A stretch of DNA of 64,000 nt, from the NCBI GenBank assembly GCA_950295325.1, contig OX485805.1, forward strand, positions 14,309,501 to 14,373,500, read 5' to 3'. The position numbers and the translations under genes are program-made. This document shows, one piece after another, positions 10,478 to 22,372 of this stretch (position 1 is its first letter; each line of letters starts with the position of its first letter). The stretch comes from Polytrichum commune (taxonomy: Eukaryota; Streptophyta; Polytrichopsida; Polytrichales; Polytrichaceae). The notes beneath the pieces were generated by a model. The model was not told the DNA's origin and did no database searches. It was given only the letters and a program-made list of their open reading frames with translations.

Positions 10478-13170
10478 CACACCCATGCTGCACATAAGTT
10501 AATGCAAGAATTTTGCAATGTGTCCATTGATGTATTAGTGTCAGAATCTGTCTGAATTAGTACTAATGTGTGTATATATATAGGCCAATGACTCACAGCA
10601 TAAGCTTACCTAGTACTCAAAAGTGCTTGTGAACTTATCTGCCTTCAATCTCAATACTTGCAGCAGCTTTTTGCTACACTTTGGCAGGGAACACAAACTT
10701 TCACTTATGATTTGGCCTGAGAATTTGTGGGGGTGCTCAATTGTTGAGTTGTTCCCATCAAGTGCATCACACAAGCATTCCGTCACTCATTTCTCAAGTG
10801 ATTTTCATTGGTATGAGGTCTTTTCTTGGGAGGTAAGCCATGGCTTTTTCTTTCGCACACCTTCTTTCAAACGCTAATAATCTAAGAATATGGAGGATGT
10901 TTGATGCCCAATTTTATATTCTAAATGAAAGTCATCTCTCTAAAAAACTTATGGATTTATATCCCACTTTTTGAATTCAAGATTTGTCCATGAAAAATCC
11001 ACAAGTGCAGTCCATGAAAGTGCAACTGCACAAGCGAATGACATGCACGAGTGAAGATGAGACAATAAACTATTGCATGGGGAACATGTTGGCTAAATTC
11101 TAAATCCGAGAGACACACATTTGAACTAGGTATATGTGGAGTTGCTTGTATTGAACAATTTGCATGATTTATACAAAAGATTGGAACAATTAGCTTCTAA
11201 AGCTACCGCCTTACTATGATGAGATCCTAATTTTCTTGTTGTTAATAAGTCCACTTAGGGTTGTATTAACTAATACTCTTTTTTGTAAGGAAAACAACCA
11301 TGTGTCATATCCAAATTGGACAAGATTATGTTCAATCCAACATGGAAATCAACTTACGGCACTCAAAGTGTTGGACCAAGCACTAAACACCAAGGACCCT
11401 AAACATCAAGAAGAAACATCCTAAACATCAAGAAGCCTCTAAAAGAGGGCTTCAGAAGGCAACAAGTGCAAGAACTAGGTTCCAAAAATTTGGCAGAGGA
11501 AGTGTGGCATGAGAAAATTTGGGAGATATTGCTCCAAAGCTCAATGCAAAACTTGTAAGTTGTGTAATTTGGAAATGTTAGCATAGGTTAGAAGCAGGCC
11601 ACATCAAATGTGAAGGGATGAGTGGGAATTTAGCCTATGGTGGGCTTAGGTGAATTGCTTATGTTCCAGTTTCAGTTTGCTGGAGATGAATTTCTTAGTC
11701 TCAAGAGTGTGGGACTTAAACTTGAGGTACAAGTTGTGTGTGTGATCCATCTGTGACATTTTTGACATGGGACCCCCAAATTTCCAACTGAAGAAGAGTT
11801 CAGAGACCACAGATCTTCTGATATGCACATAACTTACTCTCCACTAGTAGTTGCTGGCAAGGGCTAATGTAAGCAGGCCTTAAATGGACATTTTGAGCTC
11901 TGCACCCACTTCCCCTAGGTTGCAAGACTCTCAATTAGTGCGTGATGATTGTCAATTCCAAGTCATGTTTGTAGCCATTCATCTCATAAATTTCAGAGCT
12001 CATACAAATATCTCATTCACTATCACAGTGAAGATTCTCAAGCTCATTAAATGGTCATATAGGTCCCCCTGATTATGTTGACTATTGAGCCTAGATTGGT
12101 TAACAAATTTTGGAGTCCAATATCCTTTAAACACATGTTTTTTTTTTGTGTTCACATTCTTAGATCACACCTAATCGCACGCCACTCAAATATAGCTGTC
12201 CGATTGGAAGAAAGTGACCACGAAAGAACTGCATTCCTTAATCCACCCAATTTCAATGTAGTCAGTAATCTATCTTTCAGAGCTCTCCATTGGGATCAAC
12301 AATGGATTTTTAATAAGTGCAAAAGGATTTCCACAGCTCATAACGGCCTTTTGAGCATTGATTTGCACAGTAACTCGAGAGTCTTGCACAGTTCACTCTG
12401 AATCAATGGATATTGACACATTAAACGATGATCAAGCAAGGTTTGAAATGAATCCACAAAACAATCTTCTATGAACTATATTCAACCTGCTGCTAATGTG
12501 ATACCAAAAGCCAAATATCTTGCAACATTTCAAATTGTACAGTGCATGCTCACTAGCATTAGTAAGTCTTCAAAAAATTCATCCTGGTAGTCATAAACTA
12601 TCGCATGAAAGATGCACAATATTGAATGCAAAAAACTTCAATAAGGTGGGATGCAGAATTAAATTAGTATAAACCAATCATGTTTACTTTGACAAGCTTT
12701 AAACTCTACGCTACATAAAATCAGACTTCTCATCACTCTGACCAATCTAATTTGATACCTAAAAAGAGAGGTGCTACCCGGCAATTCAATTCAACTGCAT
12801 AGAATGTTTCCAAGGCTTGCCACAAACGAAGATGAGTTTTTAAAAAACAAAATCTACATGTATCTCCTTCAATGGTCTTGAATTAGGGTTGCAAATTGCA
12901 CTTACAAAGCGACACAAAACTTAATCTTTAGATTTGTGTGCACCACTACATGATATTCTGTGACTGGGGATGGTAACAAAACATGATGAAGCAATCAATA
13001 GAGTGAAGGCCTTGACCTGTGAAGCACTTCATGGAACAAACATGTTCACACCTGCGCCTCGGTCAATCAGATCATGATTCTCTTGTTCAGCACAGGACAG
13101 AGGCTATGCCAGCCAATGCTACCTGCATTATCAGCTGACCAAATCAAATCACATCATATACTAACAATGC
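10478..13170. other. Intergenic / 3' flank, no gene recognised
   Basis: No gene is recognised. The stretch 11940-12235 is a diverged relative of the tandem units at 18.7-19.98 kb (shared 'tggtcatataggtcccc', 'accactcaaatata'-type words). The part next to 13170 probably includes the 3' untranslated region of the minus-strand glycine/proline-rich protein gene. Confidence 0.5.
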
Positions 13171-14883
13171 CTACTTCTTTCCCTTCTTATGCTTCTTCTC
13201 CTTCTTGTCCTTTTTCATCTTATGCGAGCCCTCGTGGTGCAGCTCATACTTGCCTTCTGAGCCTCCATGACCATGACCATGACCATGATCACCATGACCA
13301 CCATGTGCAATCGGATAACCTGCTGGTGTATAGGGCAGAGCTGATGCACCGTGGTATGGTGCGGGTTGGTTATACCCATGCGGTTGGGGTGGGTAGCCTT
13401 CAGTAGACCCATACCCATAGTCAGGTTGCCCTCCATACGAATGTGCACCACCGCCCATTTTATCCGGTTTCCCGGGCTTCCCGGGCTTCCCAATCTTCGA
13501 GGAGTCTAGATTTCCCGCAGAGTTGTGCTTCTGATGCTCACCCACTCCATACACAGCCGCGCCTGCGAGTCCGAGTGCTGCAACTCCTGCTGCAACAGCA
13601 CCTACATTGTACCCTTGAGCCCCGTGGGGTCCCCCCTTCACTCCATATGGATCATTTGGGTCTGCGGGTGGGTAGCCACCAGACTGTGCTCCATATGCAG
13701 CAGGAGGGTAACCAACAGGTGCTCCAGTATTTCCATAAGAATCATGCTTTTGGGGAGGGTAGCCACCTGCATGTTGTGCAGGGCCACCACCATAGCCAGG
13801 ACCTAAACCGTATGACTGAACGTGGGAGGGGTGGTCGCCAGATGGGGGATAAGCAGTGTGGGGAGGAGCAGATGCGCCGTGCCCTGGTTGTGCACCATAA
13901 GGATCGTTGCTTGGAGGGTAGCCTGATGAGCCATATTGATCCTTCTCCTTCTTGGGCTTGGCGTATTGGTCACCATGAGGTCCACCATAGGTTGGTTGTG
14001 CACCATAAGGATCATTACTTGGCGGGTAGCCTGATGCGCCATACTGATCCTTCTCCTTCTTGGGCTTGGCGTATTGGTCGCCATGAGGTCCACCATAGGT
14101 TGGTTGTGCACCATAAGGATCGTTGCTTGGTGGGTAGCCTGATGCGCCATACTGATCCTTCTCCTTCTTCGGCTTGGCGTATTGGTCGCCATGAGGTCCA
14201 CCATAGGTTGGTTGTGCACCATAAGGATCGTTGCTTGGTGGGTAGCCTGATGCGCCATACTGATCCTTCTCCTTCTTGGGCTTGGCGTATTGGTCGCCAT
14301 GAGGTCCGCCATAGGTTGGTTGTGCACCATAAGGATCGTTGCTTGGTGGGTAGCCTGATGCGCCATACTGATCCTTCTCCTTCTTGGGCTTTGCATATTG
14401 ATCGCCGCTAGGAGGTCCACCATACGCAGGTTGTGCACCATAAGGATCACTGCTTGGAGGATAACCAGATGCTCCATACAGACCTGTTTCCTTTGTGGGT
14501 TTTGGATGTTGATCGTGAGGTCCACCATACCCAGGCTGCACACCATAAGGGTCACTAGTTGGAGGATAGGCAGATGAACTGTACGGATCCATCTCCTTCT
14601 TGGGCTTCTGGTGTTGGTCACCATATTGAGCTGGTTGTGCTCCATATGGATCAGTAGACGGCGGCGGGTAACCAGCAGCTCCATAGGGTCCAGGAGGGTA
14701 AGAAGATTGAGGAGGGGCTCCAGGGATGTAAGCGGGTGCAGAAGGTTGCTGATTGTAGGAATGTGGCTGCTGAGATCCATAAGGACCTGGAGCACTGGAT
14801 CCATATGGACCGGTCGGAGGAGGACCTGATCCATATGGACCCGTCGGAGGAGGACCTGATCCATAAGGGCCTTGCCCTGCCAT
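13171..14883 (-). CDS. Glycine/proline-rich XYPP-repeat protein (GPRP / GRP-A3-like), 570 aa
   Basis: The coding sequence is a single exon. A strong acceptor (TTCCTTGCAG|AAC) lies just before the ATG at 14883, so I start at MAGQGPYG and not at the ATG 18 bases upstream (14901), which would fall in the intron. Order of parts: three GPYGSGPPPT-type repeats (residues ~4-32); degenerate then near-perfect 36-residue repeats built on GYPPSNDPYGAQPTYGGP and QYAKPKKEK (to ~residue 330); more GYPP units; an alanine-rich hydrophobic segment VGAVAAGVAALGLAGAAVYG (427-446); GKPGKPGKPDK; a His/Gly tract (527-541); and a Lys-rich tail (555-570). Plant GPRPs share this plan (XYPP repeats, hydrophobic middle, His/Gly/Lys-rich end) but are usually much shorter, the excess here being the repeat array. 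The molecular role is not established. The 5' region appears to contain noncoding exons and duplicated donor sites. Confidence 0.85.
   Translation of the reverse strand: MAGQGPYGSGPPPTGPYGSGPPPTGPYGSSAPGPYGSQQPHSYNQQPSAPAYIPGAPPQSSYPPGPYGAAGYPPPSTDPYGAQPAQYGDQHQKPKKEMDPYSSSAYPPTSDPYGVQPGYGGPHDQHPKPTKETGLYGASGYPPSSDPYGAQPAYGGPPSGDQYAKPKKEKDQYGASGYPPSNDPYGAQPTYGGPHGDQYAKPKKEKDQYGASGYPPSNDPYGAQPTYGGPHGDQYAKPKKEKDQYGASGYPPSNDPYGAQPTYGGPHGDQYAKPKKEKDQYGASGYPPSNDPYGAQPTYGGPHGDQYAKPKKEKDQYGSSGYPPSNDPYGAQPGHGASAPPHTAYPPSGDHPSHVQSYGLGPGYGGGPAQHAGGYPPQKHDSYGNTGAPVGYPPAAYGAQSGGYPPADPNDPYGVKGGPHGAQGYNVGAVAAGVAALGLAGAAVYGVGEHQKHNSAGNLDSSKIGKPGKPGKPDKMGGGAHSYGGQPDYGYGSTEGYPPQPHGYNQPAPYHGASALPYTPAGYPIAHGGHGDHGHGHGHGGSEGKYELHHEGSHKMKKDKKEKKHKKGKK
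13921..14460 (-). repeat. 108-bp in-frame tandem repeat, five near-identical copies
   Basis: The word GCCTGATGMGCC recurs at 13921, 14029, 14137, 14245 and 14353, an exact 108-bp step, with more diverged units on either side. 108 bp is 36 codons, so copy-number change keeps the reading frame. Each unit encodes one Tyr/Gly/Pro-rich half and one Lys-rich half (AKPKKEKDQ). Confidence 0.95.
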
Positions 14884-15445
14884 GTTCTGCAAGGAAGCCA
14901 CATAAGTAGGAATTAGGAAAATCTAGACTTACACAGACATTATAAACTGTATACATGCAGTTCTATCAGTGGGTTTTATGATTGAAATGGCAGAACTAGC
15001 CTTAGATGTGAACATTTCTTGTTGAGTTGCATGTACACTACATTATTTGTAGTTGAATTACACACTATTTAAGCACATTGCTTCTCATAGTTTTATTTAA
15101 GGTATCCATCGTATTCTTCTAGTTTTCTTCCCATAAACAATTTGTTTATGCAATGTGCAACAGCACAAACAATACTTTCGGATGCAATATTATTTCTGGA
15201 CAAGTCTTTGTCCATATTTTGATTTTTATCATAGATTCATGGACTGATGATTTATCTCTATTTACATTGCAAAACTATATGCAGGTAGTGCACAAGAATT
15301 GTGCATAACTTGGAGAGCTTATATAACAACATTTTTCCCTTGATGATATACACTACAAAAACCTTATTCTCACAATATTTGACCCCAAATTAGAAACACT
15401 AAGTACTAAGAGTTCAGAAGGACAGCACAATCCTCCCTGCAGGAA

Positions 15446-15666
15446 CTACATTAAATATGTTATTTAGTGTCACTTACTATTTTAAATTATACAATGCTAT
15501 ATCTATTTACTGTGTATCTCATATTTTACCAACAAATGTTAAATTGATTGTTTGGACATTATAGAACATTAACAACTTTACTTTGTAAAAAATTACATCA
15601 ATAATAAAAATATAGCATTGTGTAGATCCAAATAGTAAGTGACACTAAATATCATATTTAGTGAAG
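15446..15666. repeat. MITE family B copy
   Basis: A 221-bp foldback in the 5' region of the glycine/proline-rich protein gene. Inner inverted repeats are 'tatttagtgtcacttacta' and 'tagtaagtgacactaaata', with a core related to family A ('gttgtttggacattat' as the complement). Ends are CTACATTAAATATG and CATATTTAGTGAAG. Confidence 0.8.
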
Positions 15667-15770
15667 TTTGAAGAATATTGAGTTGCAAACTATCAAATAA
15701 AGAAAGATTTATACATGCAGTAAAGTTCAAACAGAGAAAGGTGAACACACTTAAGACCAGGGTAACTTAC

Positions 15771-15862
15771 GTTCAGAAATTTATGTACAGTTTAGTACTC
15801 TTGCGGTTCTTCTAGAGAACTGAAGTACAACTTGTTCCAAATATTGATTCCAAGCAAGCAGT
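15771..15862 (-). other. Likely 5' untranslated exon of the glycine/proline-rich protein gene
   Basis: On the minus strand this 92-nt stretch is bordered by an acceptor GGTTGTGCAG|ACTG and a donor TGAAC|GTAAGT, both strong plant consensus sites. It contains no ATG. It would splice to the acceptor at 14887 directly before the start codon. This is an inference from splice signals only. Confidence 0.5.
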
Positions 15863-16799
15863 CTGCACAACCAACAACAAATTATTAAATATGAACCAGC
15901 AAATTTCGATTCCATGATTGTGCAGTCTCTTTAACTAGGTGTGGTGCCCCAGCTCGTGACCTGACATAACAAGCCTTTAAGCTTCATAAAGCATACTATT
16001 AGAAGCAATGAAATAACAGAGTGGCACAACAGCTCTTCTTTCCAACGAAACCTTATACTTCTAGATGACCAATATATAACCAATTCCCATAATATTTTGA
16101 ATACTATTGTGTAAGCTGCAGACATACACGTGAAAACTAAGAATTAAGCAGGCAATTGACGACATTGACAAACAGAGGCATTGCCACATTACCACATTTC
16201 CACATTAGCAGCAGGTCTTGTGTTTTTTTAGGGTAGTTTCATAAGCAATAAGGCCACTCTCACAATCTTCACGTACTCCAAAAGGCATTCATCAAGCAGT
16301 TTCAAGCCCTCCACAAAAGCAACACTTGTAACCTGAAATTTGTTCTCTAGACGCAAGCTAAACATTGAAATTATTGACAGCTTTTAGGAAGTACAAACAG
16401 GGGGCCAAACTCTAGTGACTAATTTATCCTTGTGAGTCCTTGCAACATTCGGAGGTCTCGACCACCACAAAAACAAATCATGTGACCTCAGGTTTCTTTT
16501 CGCAATCAAGGATTCAAGCAGAAACATATCAGCACAAGAGACATTTCACGGAAGGAAAATGCCATGCAAATCCTACCCACAAAAATACTTATACCATCAC
16601 ATTCCTACAGTGATCGCATGCTAACATGGAGAAACACAAGAAAAGAATCTCATTTCAAAAAAAATTGCAGCCTCGAGAACAGTGTGCACAAACAGAAACA
16701 GATGGCTCCTACCAACATGGAGCCACTCCAGATCCCAATATTGCAAACTATCCAACCACTTACCTCAATCTAACACAAAACCCACAATCCTCAAACACC

Positions 16800-18215
16800 T
16801 CCAGATTTCCAACAAAACTTGCCATTTCGGACTCATCCCACATAGCCAAACCCCAGCCATTATAATACACCCCAAAAAAAAACTTAACCCACAAAAACAA
16901 ATAAATAAATAAACCAAAAATAAATCACCACCACTCCTTCACCTTTACCTTAAATTCAATCTCCCCCCCCCCGCCAAGCACGCACTCCCGGAAGCAACCC
17001 ACCCAACCCCCCCCCCCCTAAACACCCAACTCTTGAATGAGAAGAGATCACTTATTGCCTAAAAATAGAAAACAACTGACCGACAGCTATAGTGAGATGT
17101 TCAATCTAATGTCACCGATATTTCTCCCTCTCTGCTCAAGATTTGTGATAATGGGTTGTAAGTTATATGTGTGGAGCAGTATGTGAGATCTTGCCAGAAC
17201 TTGGCAAATCGAAGCATACCCCCCAAAAAAGCACTCGCAAAAAAAATCCCAGTACAAACCCAAAAATGTGCCACCACCACTCCTATATCCTTTCAATTTC
17301 CTTAAATTCAGTCTCTACCCCAATGAACACTCCCGGAAGCAACTCCACCTTACCAAACCACTTTTGAATCACAAGACAGCACTAAGTCACCTGGGGGAAA
17401 TAAACAATGGATCGACCGGATGTGGTGAGATAAGTCGATCTAATCTAACGCCACCAATTTTTCTCCGTTTCTGCTCAAGATTTGTGATAATAATTTGTAA
17501 GTAATGTGTGTGGAGAAGTATGTGAGATCCTGCCAAAACTTGCCGATTCGAACTCCTTGTACATGGCACAACCCCAGCCGCTATAGTACCACAAAAAAAT
17601 TCCAGAACAAAACTAGTATACATCACCACTACTCCTACATCCTTCCAATATCCTTACATTCAATCTCTCCCCCAATGTACACACTCCCGGAAGCAACCCC
17701 ACCTACCTAACCACCTCTTGAAATCACAAGAGACCACTCACTTACCTGGAAATAATAAAATAATGCACCAAACGATGTGGTGAGATGTTCAAGCTAATGT
17801 CACCAAGTTTTTCTCCTTTTCTGCTCAAAACTTGAGATAATAATCTGTAAGCGATATGTGTGGAGCAGTAGGTGAGATCCTGGCAAAACGCGGCAATTCG
17901 AACTCCTCGCACACGACCAAACCCCAGCCACTATAGGACCACAAACAATTCCAGAATAAAACCGAAATACATCACCACCACTCCTACACCCTTCCAGTAT
18001 CCTTAAGTTCAATCTCTCCCTCAGCAACTTCACCCACCTCTTGAATGACAAGAGAGCACTTATTACCTGGAAAGACCTGTTGATGACTGCACCGACCGCT
18101 GTGGTGAGATGTTCGATGATCCAATGTAAGTAGCCGATTTTCCGACCCAAGCCTGACTTAGTTGTGATGAGTTCTAAGGTAAGTAAATGTGTGTGGAGCA
18201 ATGTGGAAGAAAGAT
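16800..18215 (-). repeat. Four-copy ~340-bp tandem duplication with splice-donor-like sites (putative duplicated first exon)
   Basis: The word GTGAGA(T) recurs at 17092, 17425, 17780 and 18104, steps of 333, 355 and 324 bp. Each unit also shares 'tgctcaagatttgtgataat', 'acactcccggaagcaac' and 'caccaccactcctac'. On the minus strand the same place in each unit reads CAG|GTAATA (18066), CAG|GTAAGT (17745), CAG|GTGACT (17390) and TAG|GCAATA (oldest-looking copy, donor lost). This suggests a noncoding first exon and promoter that were duplicated in tandem upstream of the 570-aa gene. It holds no coding sequence. Confidence 0.7.
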
Positions 18216-18305
18216 CCTTCTTGGACGTTGAATGTCACCGAGCTGATTAAACACGACGACACGCTCACCGGCGGAACGCGCTACTTGTCTACCAGCCTCC
18301 CTTTG

Positions 18306-18358
18306 ACTCTAGAGAGCGTTCTCTCTACTCTCTACTCTCTACTCTCTCTCTCTCTAGA
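18306..18358. repeat. CT-rich microsatellite (CTCTACT / CT)
   Basis: Repeated CTCTACT units run into a plain CT run. On the minus strand this is a GA-rich patch just upstream of the putative first exons and could be a promoter pyrimidine/purine patch. Confidence 0.8.
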
Positions 18359-18489
18359 CTTTCACTAATAACCAACTATAGTAAGTAGAGCAACTTCACA
18401 AGTGCTTTTGAGAAACTTACCTATGTGGGCCTTTGTGGGTGCTTCCAACTCCACATAAGGTAGATGGGTCTTAAAATTATTTTTCCCAA

Positions 18490-18704
18490 CTACACTATTT
18501 ATCCCATTAGTGTGTGTTACTATTTATTGAGAATATAATATTACACCAAACCAAGTCATTTATGTTCTATAATGTTCAAACAATTCTATAATGCCCGAAC
18601 AATCTACTGAACTTTCGTTAGTAAAAACTAAACTCATGAATAAGACGATATTATACTATGTAACTCTGAATAGTGACACGGACTAGTTGGGAGAATCAGT
18701 GTAC
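18490..18704. repeat. MITE family A copy
   Basis: Left end CTACACTATTTATCCC, core 'aagtcatttatgttctataa', right end GAATCAGTGTAC. It carries a small internal duplication of 'caattctataatg/caatctact' type words. Confidence 0.8.
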
Positions 18705-18739
18705 CTCACTTCTCCTAGAGTATGGAACATGTAATTAGT

Positions 18740-19980
18740 GCAAAATAGTTAGCAAATCCAAAGTGAGCCCTTAGTTGCTTTCCTCGTAATAAATCTTGGA
18801 GCTCATATGAATATTATATTCATTATCAAAGTGAAGGTGAACATTCTCATGCTCATGAAGTGATCATATAGGTCCCCCCCCCCCTTCTCAATTATGTTGA
18901 CGATTGAGCTTAGAATGGTTATCATATTTTGAGCACATTATTCCAAGAAGAACTAGCATTCTTCTTTTGGGTTTCTATTCTTGGAGCCACACCAAACCAC
19001 ATACCATTCAAATATAGGTGTTTGGTATAGTTAAGTCATCGAATTGCGCACGTATGCCTTACAAAGTTGGTTGATGAATTGGATTGGGATTTGTGCAATG
19101 TGGTTATCAACAATTGTGATCATTTCAAGCTTCGTAATTGGAGCTAAGATGCAAAAAACTATAGGATGTCAAGTTGAAGGTCTGCTTTCTCTTTAACTGA
19201 TTGTTTAGGTCCTCATGATGTGCTCATTGTTGAACCTAGAATAATTCATTTATTTTGGAACACACGGTCCAATTTGATTCATAACATGTGTTATGTGGTG
19301 TTTGTTTTTTAAGTACAAGCATTGTCATGTACCACTCAAACGTAGCGCGTTCAATTAAGAATAATGATCACACAAGGTATGTAGCCGTATTGTGGGTTCT
19401 TCCAACTTCAAAAAATGTTTGCTATTGGATCGGATCATATCAGAAATTGCCTCATTCCGTTCCAACAATTGTGAATTGTGAAGATTACCATTTCAAGTTT
19501 GAGAAATTGGAAGTGGAGATGCCAAAGTTGTAAGATGTCAAAGTGAAGATTCTCTTTATCTTTAAAGGATTACATGGGCCCTCTCAATTCTATTAACTAC
19601 AAAACCTATAATGATGTCTATGATTTGAGCACATAATCCACATCACTTCATAGCATGACTTTTTTCTACTTTAAAAAAAAATTATGTCAAGCTTTGCCAT
19701 GTACCACTCAAATATAAGTGACATATTAAGAATACGTAGTGACCACATAAGGCCTACATAACTTACCGTGAGTGTGTTGTGCTTCTTTTAAAATTCAAGA
19801 AATTCATCATCTTATTGTATCACCACAAGAATCACTGCACATATGGTAGCCTAGCATTATTATATTGTTACTTATGCAGGCCCACAAACATACAAGAGTA
19901 TAACTTGCAAATATATGAGTTTAGATCCCAAAATTCATTTGAAGTTGGTAAGGGGTGTCAAGTTTAGTGACCAAACACCT
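18740..19980. repeat. Degenerate tandem array, three units of ~330-370 bp
   Basis: The word ACCAYTCAAA recurs at 19003, 19331 and 19703. Each unit shares words for 'ggatgtcaa', 'gaagattctcttt', 'gggccctc' and 'ttgagcacat'. A related solo piece lies at 11940-12235. The open frame 19288-19533 lies inside a unit and is not supported as a gene. Confidence 0.65.
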
Positions 19981-20849
19981 ACCGAGATCTCCTCCTTCAT
20001 TGATTGGGGCCCACAAAGCAAGGCATTTTCACTCTCATCATTCCCAAGCGACAATTCTAAGCAACCTCCATGAGGTAGATTAGGATTTTGGCAAAGTCAT
20101 TCTACATGGGATTCATCATTCGCAATCTCGGTTAAGTAATGTAAGCCCAATAACATTACAAGCCCTCAATTTGAAAGGACAAATGTACAATGGACTTGGG
20201 TGAACAAGTGTACAATGGGCTTGGGCGAAAAAAGTGTGAGTAGAGGTTTCCCATCCATGAGAAAGCTCATTTTTTCAAGTTCATTAATTCTCTAGTGTAA
20301 AAAGGGTTTACATATGAAACCTATGTGATCACGGACATCTATGATCAACATTAGGCTAACATGGTCACATTCATGCCGGTACCTAAATACGGGTGTTACT
20401 TTTTTTCTATTATTTTCTTAAAATCTATGTGATATTTCAACACAAATTTTTTAAATTGATTTTTATCTAAAAATTGATCAAATCTAGTTATACTTTTACA
20501 CACACACACACATGATGATGATGACAACAAGAGCAACTCCCATGTTCCTCTTTTACACAAGAATAATACAAGCATGAATGCATATGAGACATCAATATTG
20601 AGAATTGTCAAACTTTGTATATTTTGTACATTACAAAGGCTTTACAACTTAATCACAATATTGTGATTGTTATGAGCTCAAACCCACCAACCATAAGAGA
20701 GACAAAAGATCCTCTCTCCTCCCCTAAGCTACCTTCTATGCCAAAACATCACTTTTACTTTATGTTTCTCATACAAAAAGTCTTTTATTTGTAGCTCTAT
20801 ATTTGGTTATACCACAAATTTTATATTTGCATGCCTCAATCACAATCCA
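19981..20849. other. Intergenic, no gene recognised
   Basis: AT-rich sequence with a short CA run near 20498-20512 followed by GAT triplets. Nothing codes for a recognisable protein. Confidence 0.5.
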
Positions 20850-21040
20850 CTACATTGTTTATGGTATTTAGTATCACTTACTATTCAGGATTTCATTGTG
20901 CAATAATGTTTTACTATAGTTCTCACTTTTTACCAACAAACGTTGGTTGTTTGGACACTATAGATCATTAACATCTTTACTTGGTAAAAATTTACATTAA
21001 CAATAAAAGGTTATAAAATGTGTAACTCTAAATAAATAAA
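20850..21040. repeat. MITE family B copy, truncated on the right
   Basis: Starts CTACATTGTTTATGGTATTT, contains 'gtatcacttactattcagg' and 'ggttgtttggacactataga', and then ends near 'gtgtaactctaaataaata' without the expected terminal repeat. Confidence 0.7.
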
Positions 21041-21991
21041 TTTGAGATAATAGACAAGACCCTGTCCCGTCCCCCCCTTCCTAACTTGAGAGACACGGCA
21101 ACTAGCCTTTGAACACAACATGATACCTATATTAGATAAACACACAACCTGAAAGGAAGGGAAAACACCTTCATGGATCCCCATGATGAATGTGAGGCCA
21201 ATGGGCTCATATTAACGTAGGTCAACAATTTGATTGTTGTTTTCTTTTCAATTCTTTTTCTTTCATCATGTAAAAGCCCATAAAGAAATCCTTAACTCCT
21301 AAGCATCTAAGAGGCCTAGATTGGGCCTCTCCAAGCAAAAAAGAGAGGATTTGAGCTCCATATTTTCATTCTTAGTTGATCATGTCAAAAGTGTCCTCGT
21401 CTAAAATCAACTCATCCTTCAAGTGCATTATTTGAATAAGTGAAAACACTTTGATGTTATTAAAGATTCAAATTGAAATACACAACCTGAGTGTCCTTGG
21501 ATACAAAGACATATGGTATATTTTGATAATCAATGTGTAGTATATATGAATACATTCATATATTCTCCTTGACAAAAGACAATTTATATAACGAGGTTTC
21601 AATACACATACATATACTAAATATGACATATGAACTTGACAAAGCCCGCAAAAATAATGTATATGGCCGTATATTGAGACCTCACATCCTTCAAGGGCTA
21701 AGAATATTGGGGACAATGCCATGATGTTGGGATGAGCGTGCATGACAAAATGGTGACCTCACATTACAAGTCCACAATGCCAACTAATTGGACCTCGAGA
21801 GTCCAACTTCTCGACTCAAAAATGCAAGCAAAAACCTTGAAACCTTGAAACCTTCTACCATAAACCATACCCATCCTATTCACATTTCAAATGAACGTGG
21901 ATAAGGATCCTTTCACATAAATGAAGATCCGCCAATCAGGAGACGCCAAGTAGGACCAATCTCCGACGCCGAGGCGGCTCTGGATGAGCGA
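21041..21991. other. Intergenic, no gene recognised
   Basis: No supported gene. The part next to 21992 is the likely upstream promoter region of the MGDG synthase gene, but no TATA box was assigned. Confidence 0.4.
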
Positions 21992-22360
21992 GTGAAACGA
22001 GGCTCCTCTACATCCATCCCTGCTCTCCGAAACTCCTCGCCTCGCGCAGAAACATCCATCCACAATACGATGAAACACATCCATCAGCTATGGCCAGGTG
22101 GAATCGCAATGGCCTTCCTCCCAAGGCGAACGAAGCCTACCGGATCATCACGAGAAACGAACGATGGCGAGCGCGGAATTCTGACGCGCAAGCTCGCGGC
22201 GGAGCTCGGTGTTGCTCGATTGCAGCGGCTGCTGCCAGATTATATTTCTCTCCAGCGATTTTTTAAGCCATTTCTGGCACTCGGAGTCAAAGAATTGAGG
22301 AAACTCGAGGGTTATTGCTGTGAGTTTGCTCGAGTTTTGTTTGTTTGTTTATTTGTTTGA
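21992..22360 (+). other. 122-codon open frame in the leader of the MGDG synthase gene
   Basis: An ATG-initiated frame that ends 12 bases before the MGDG synthase ATG and lies in the same frame. Its GC-rich 3' half (ELGVARLQRLLPDYISLQRF) looks codon-like. It could be an upstream ORF that represses translation. Alternatively it could be a true N-terminal exon: TGCT|GTGAGT near 22319 is a good donor, and splicing past the stop would extend the transit peptide. No homology is recognised. Confidence 0.3.
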
Positions 22361-22372
22361 GAATCGGGAGGG

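Noticed and set aside
13443..14411. Long plus-strand open frame (322 codons) opposite the glycine/proline-rich protein gene
   Set aside because: It is antisense to a repetitive coding sequence. The repeat keeps all frames open, and the His/Arg-rich repeats are a shadow of GYPP codons.
13803..14903. 366-codon minus-strand frame overlapping the same gene
   Set aside because: It is a shifted frame of the 108-bp repeat. Only the GYPP frame has the GPRP plan and an acceptor placed at its ATG.
13921..18215. CRISPR array
   Set aside because: The direct repeats are either a coding minisatellite or ~340-bp duplications, with no short repeat-spacer pattern, and the DNA is plant nuclear.
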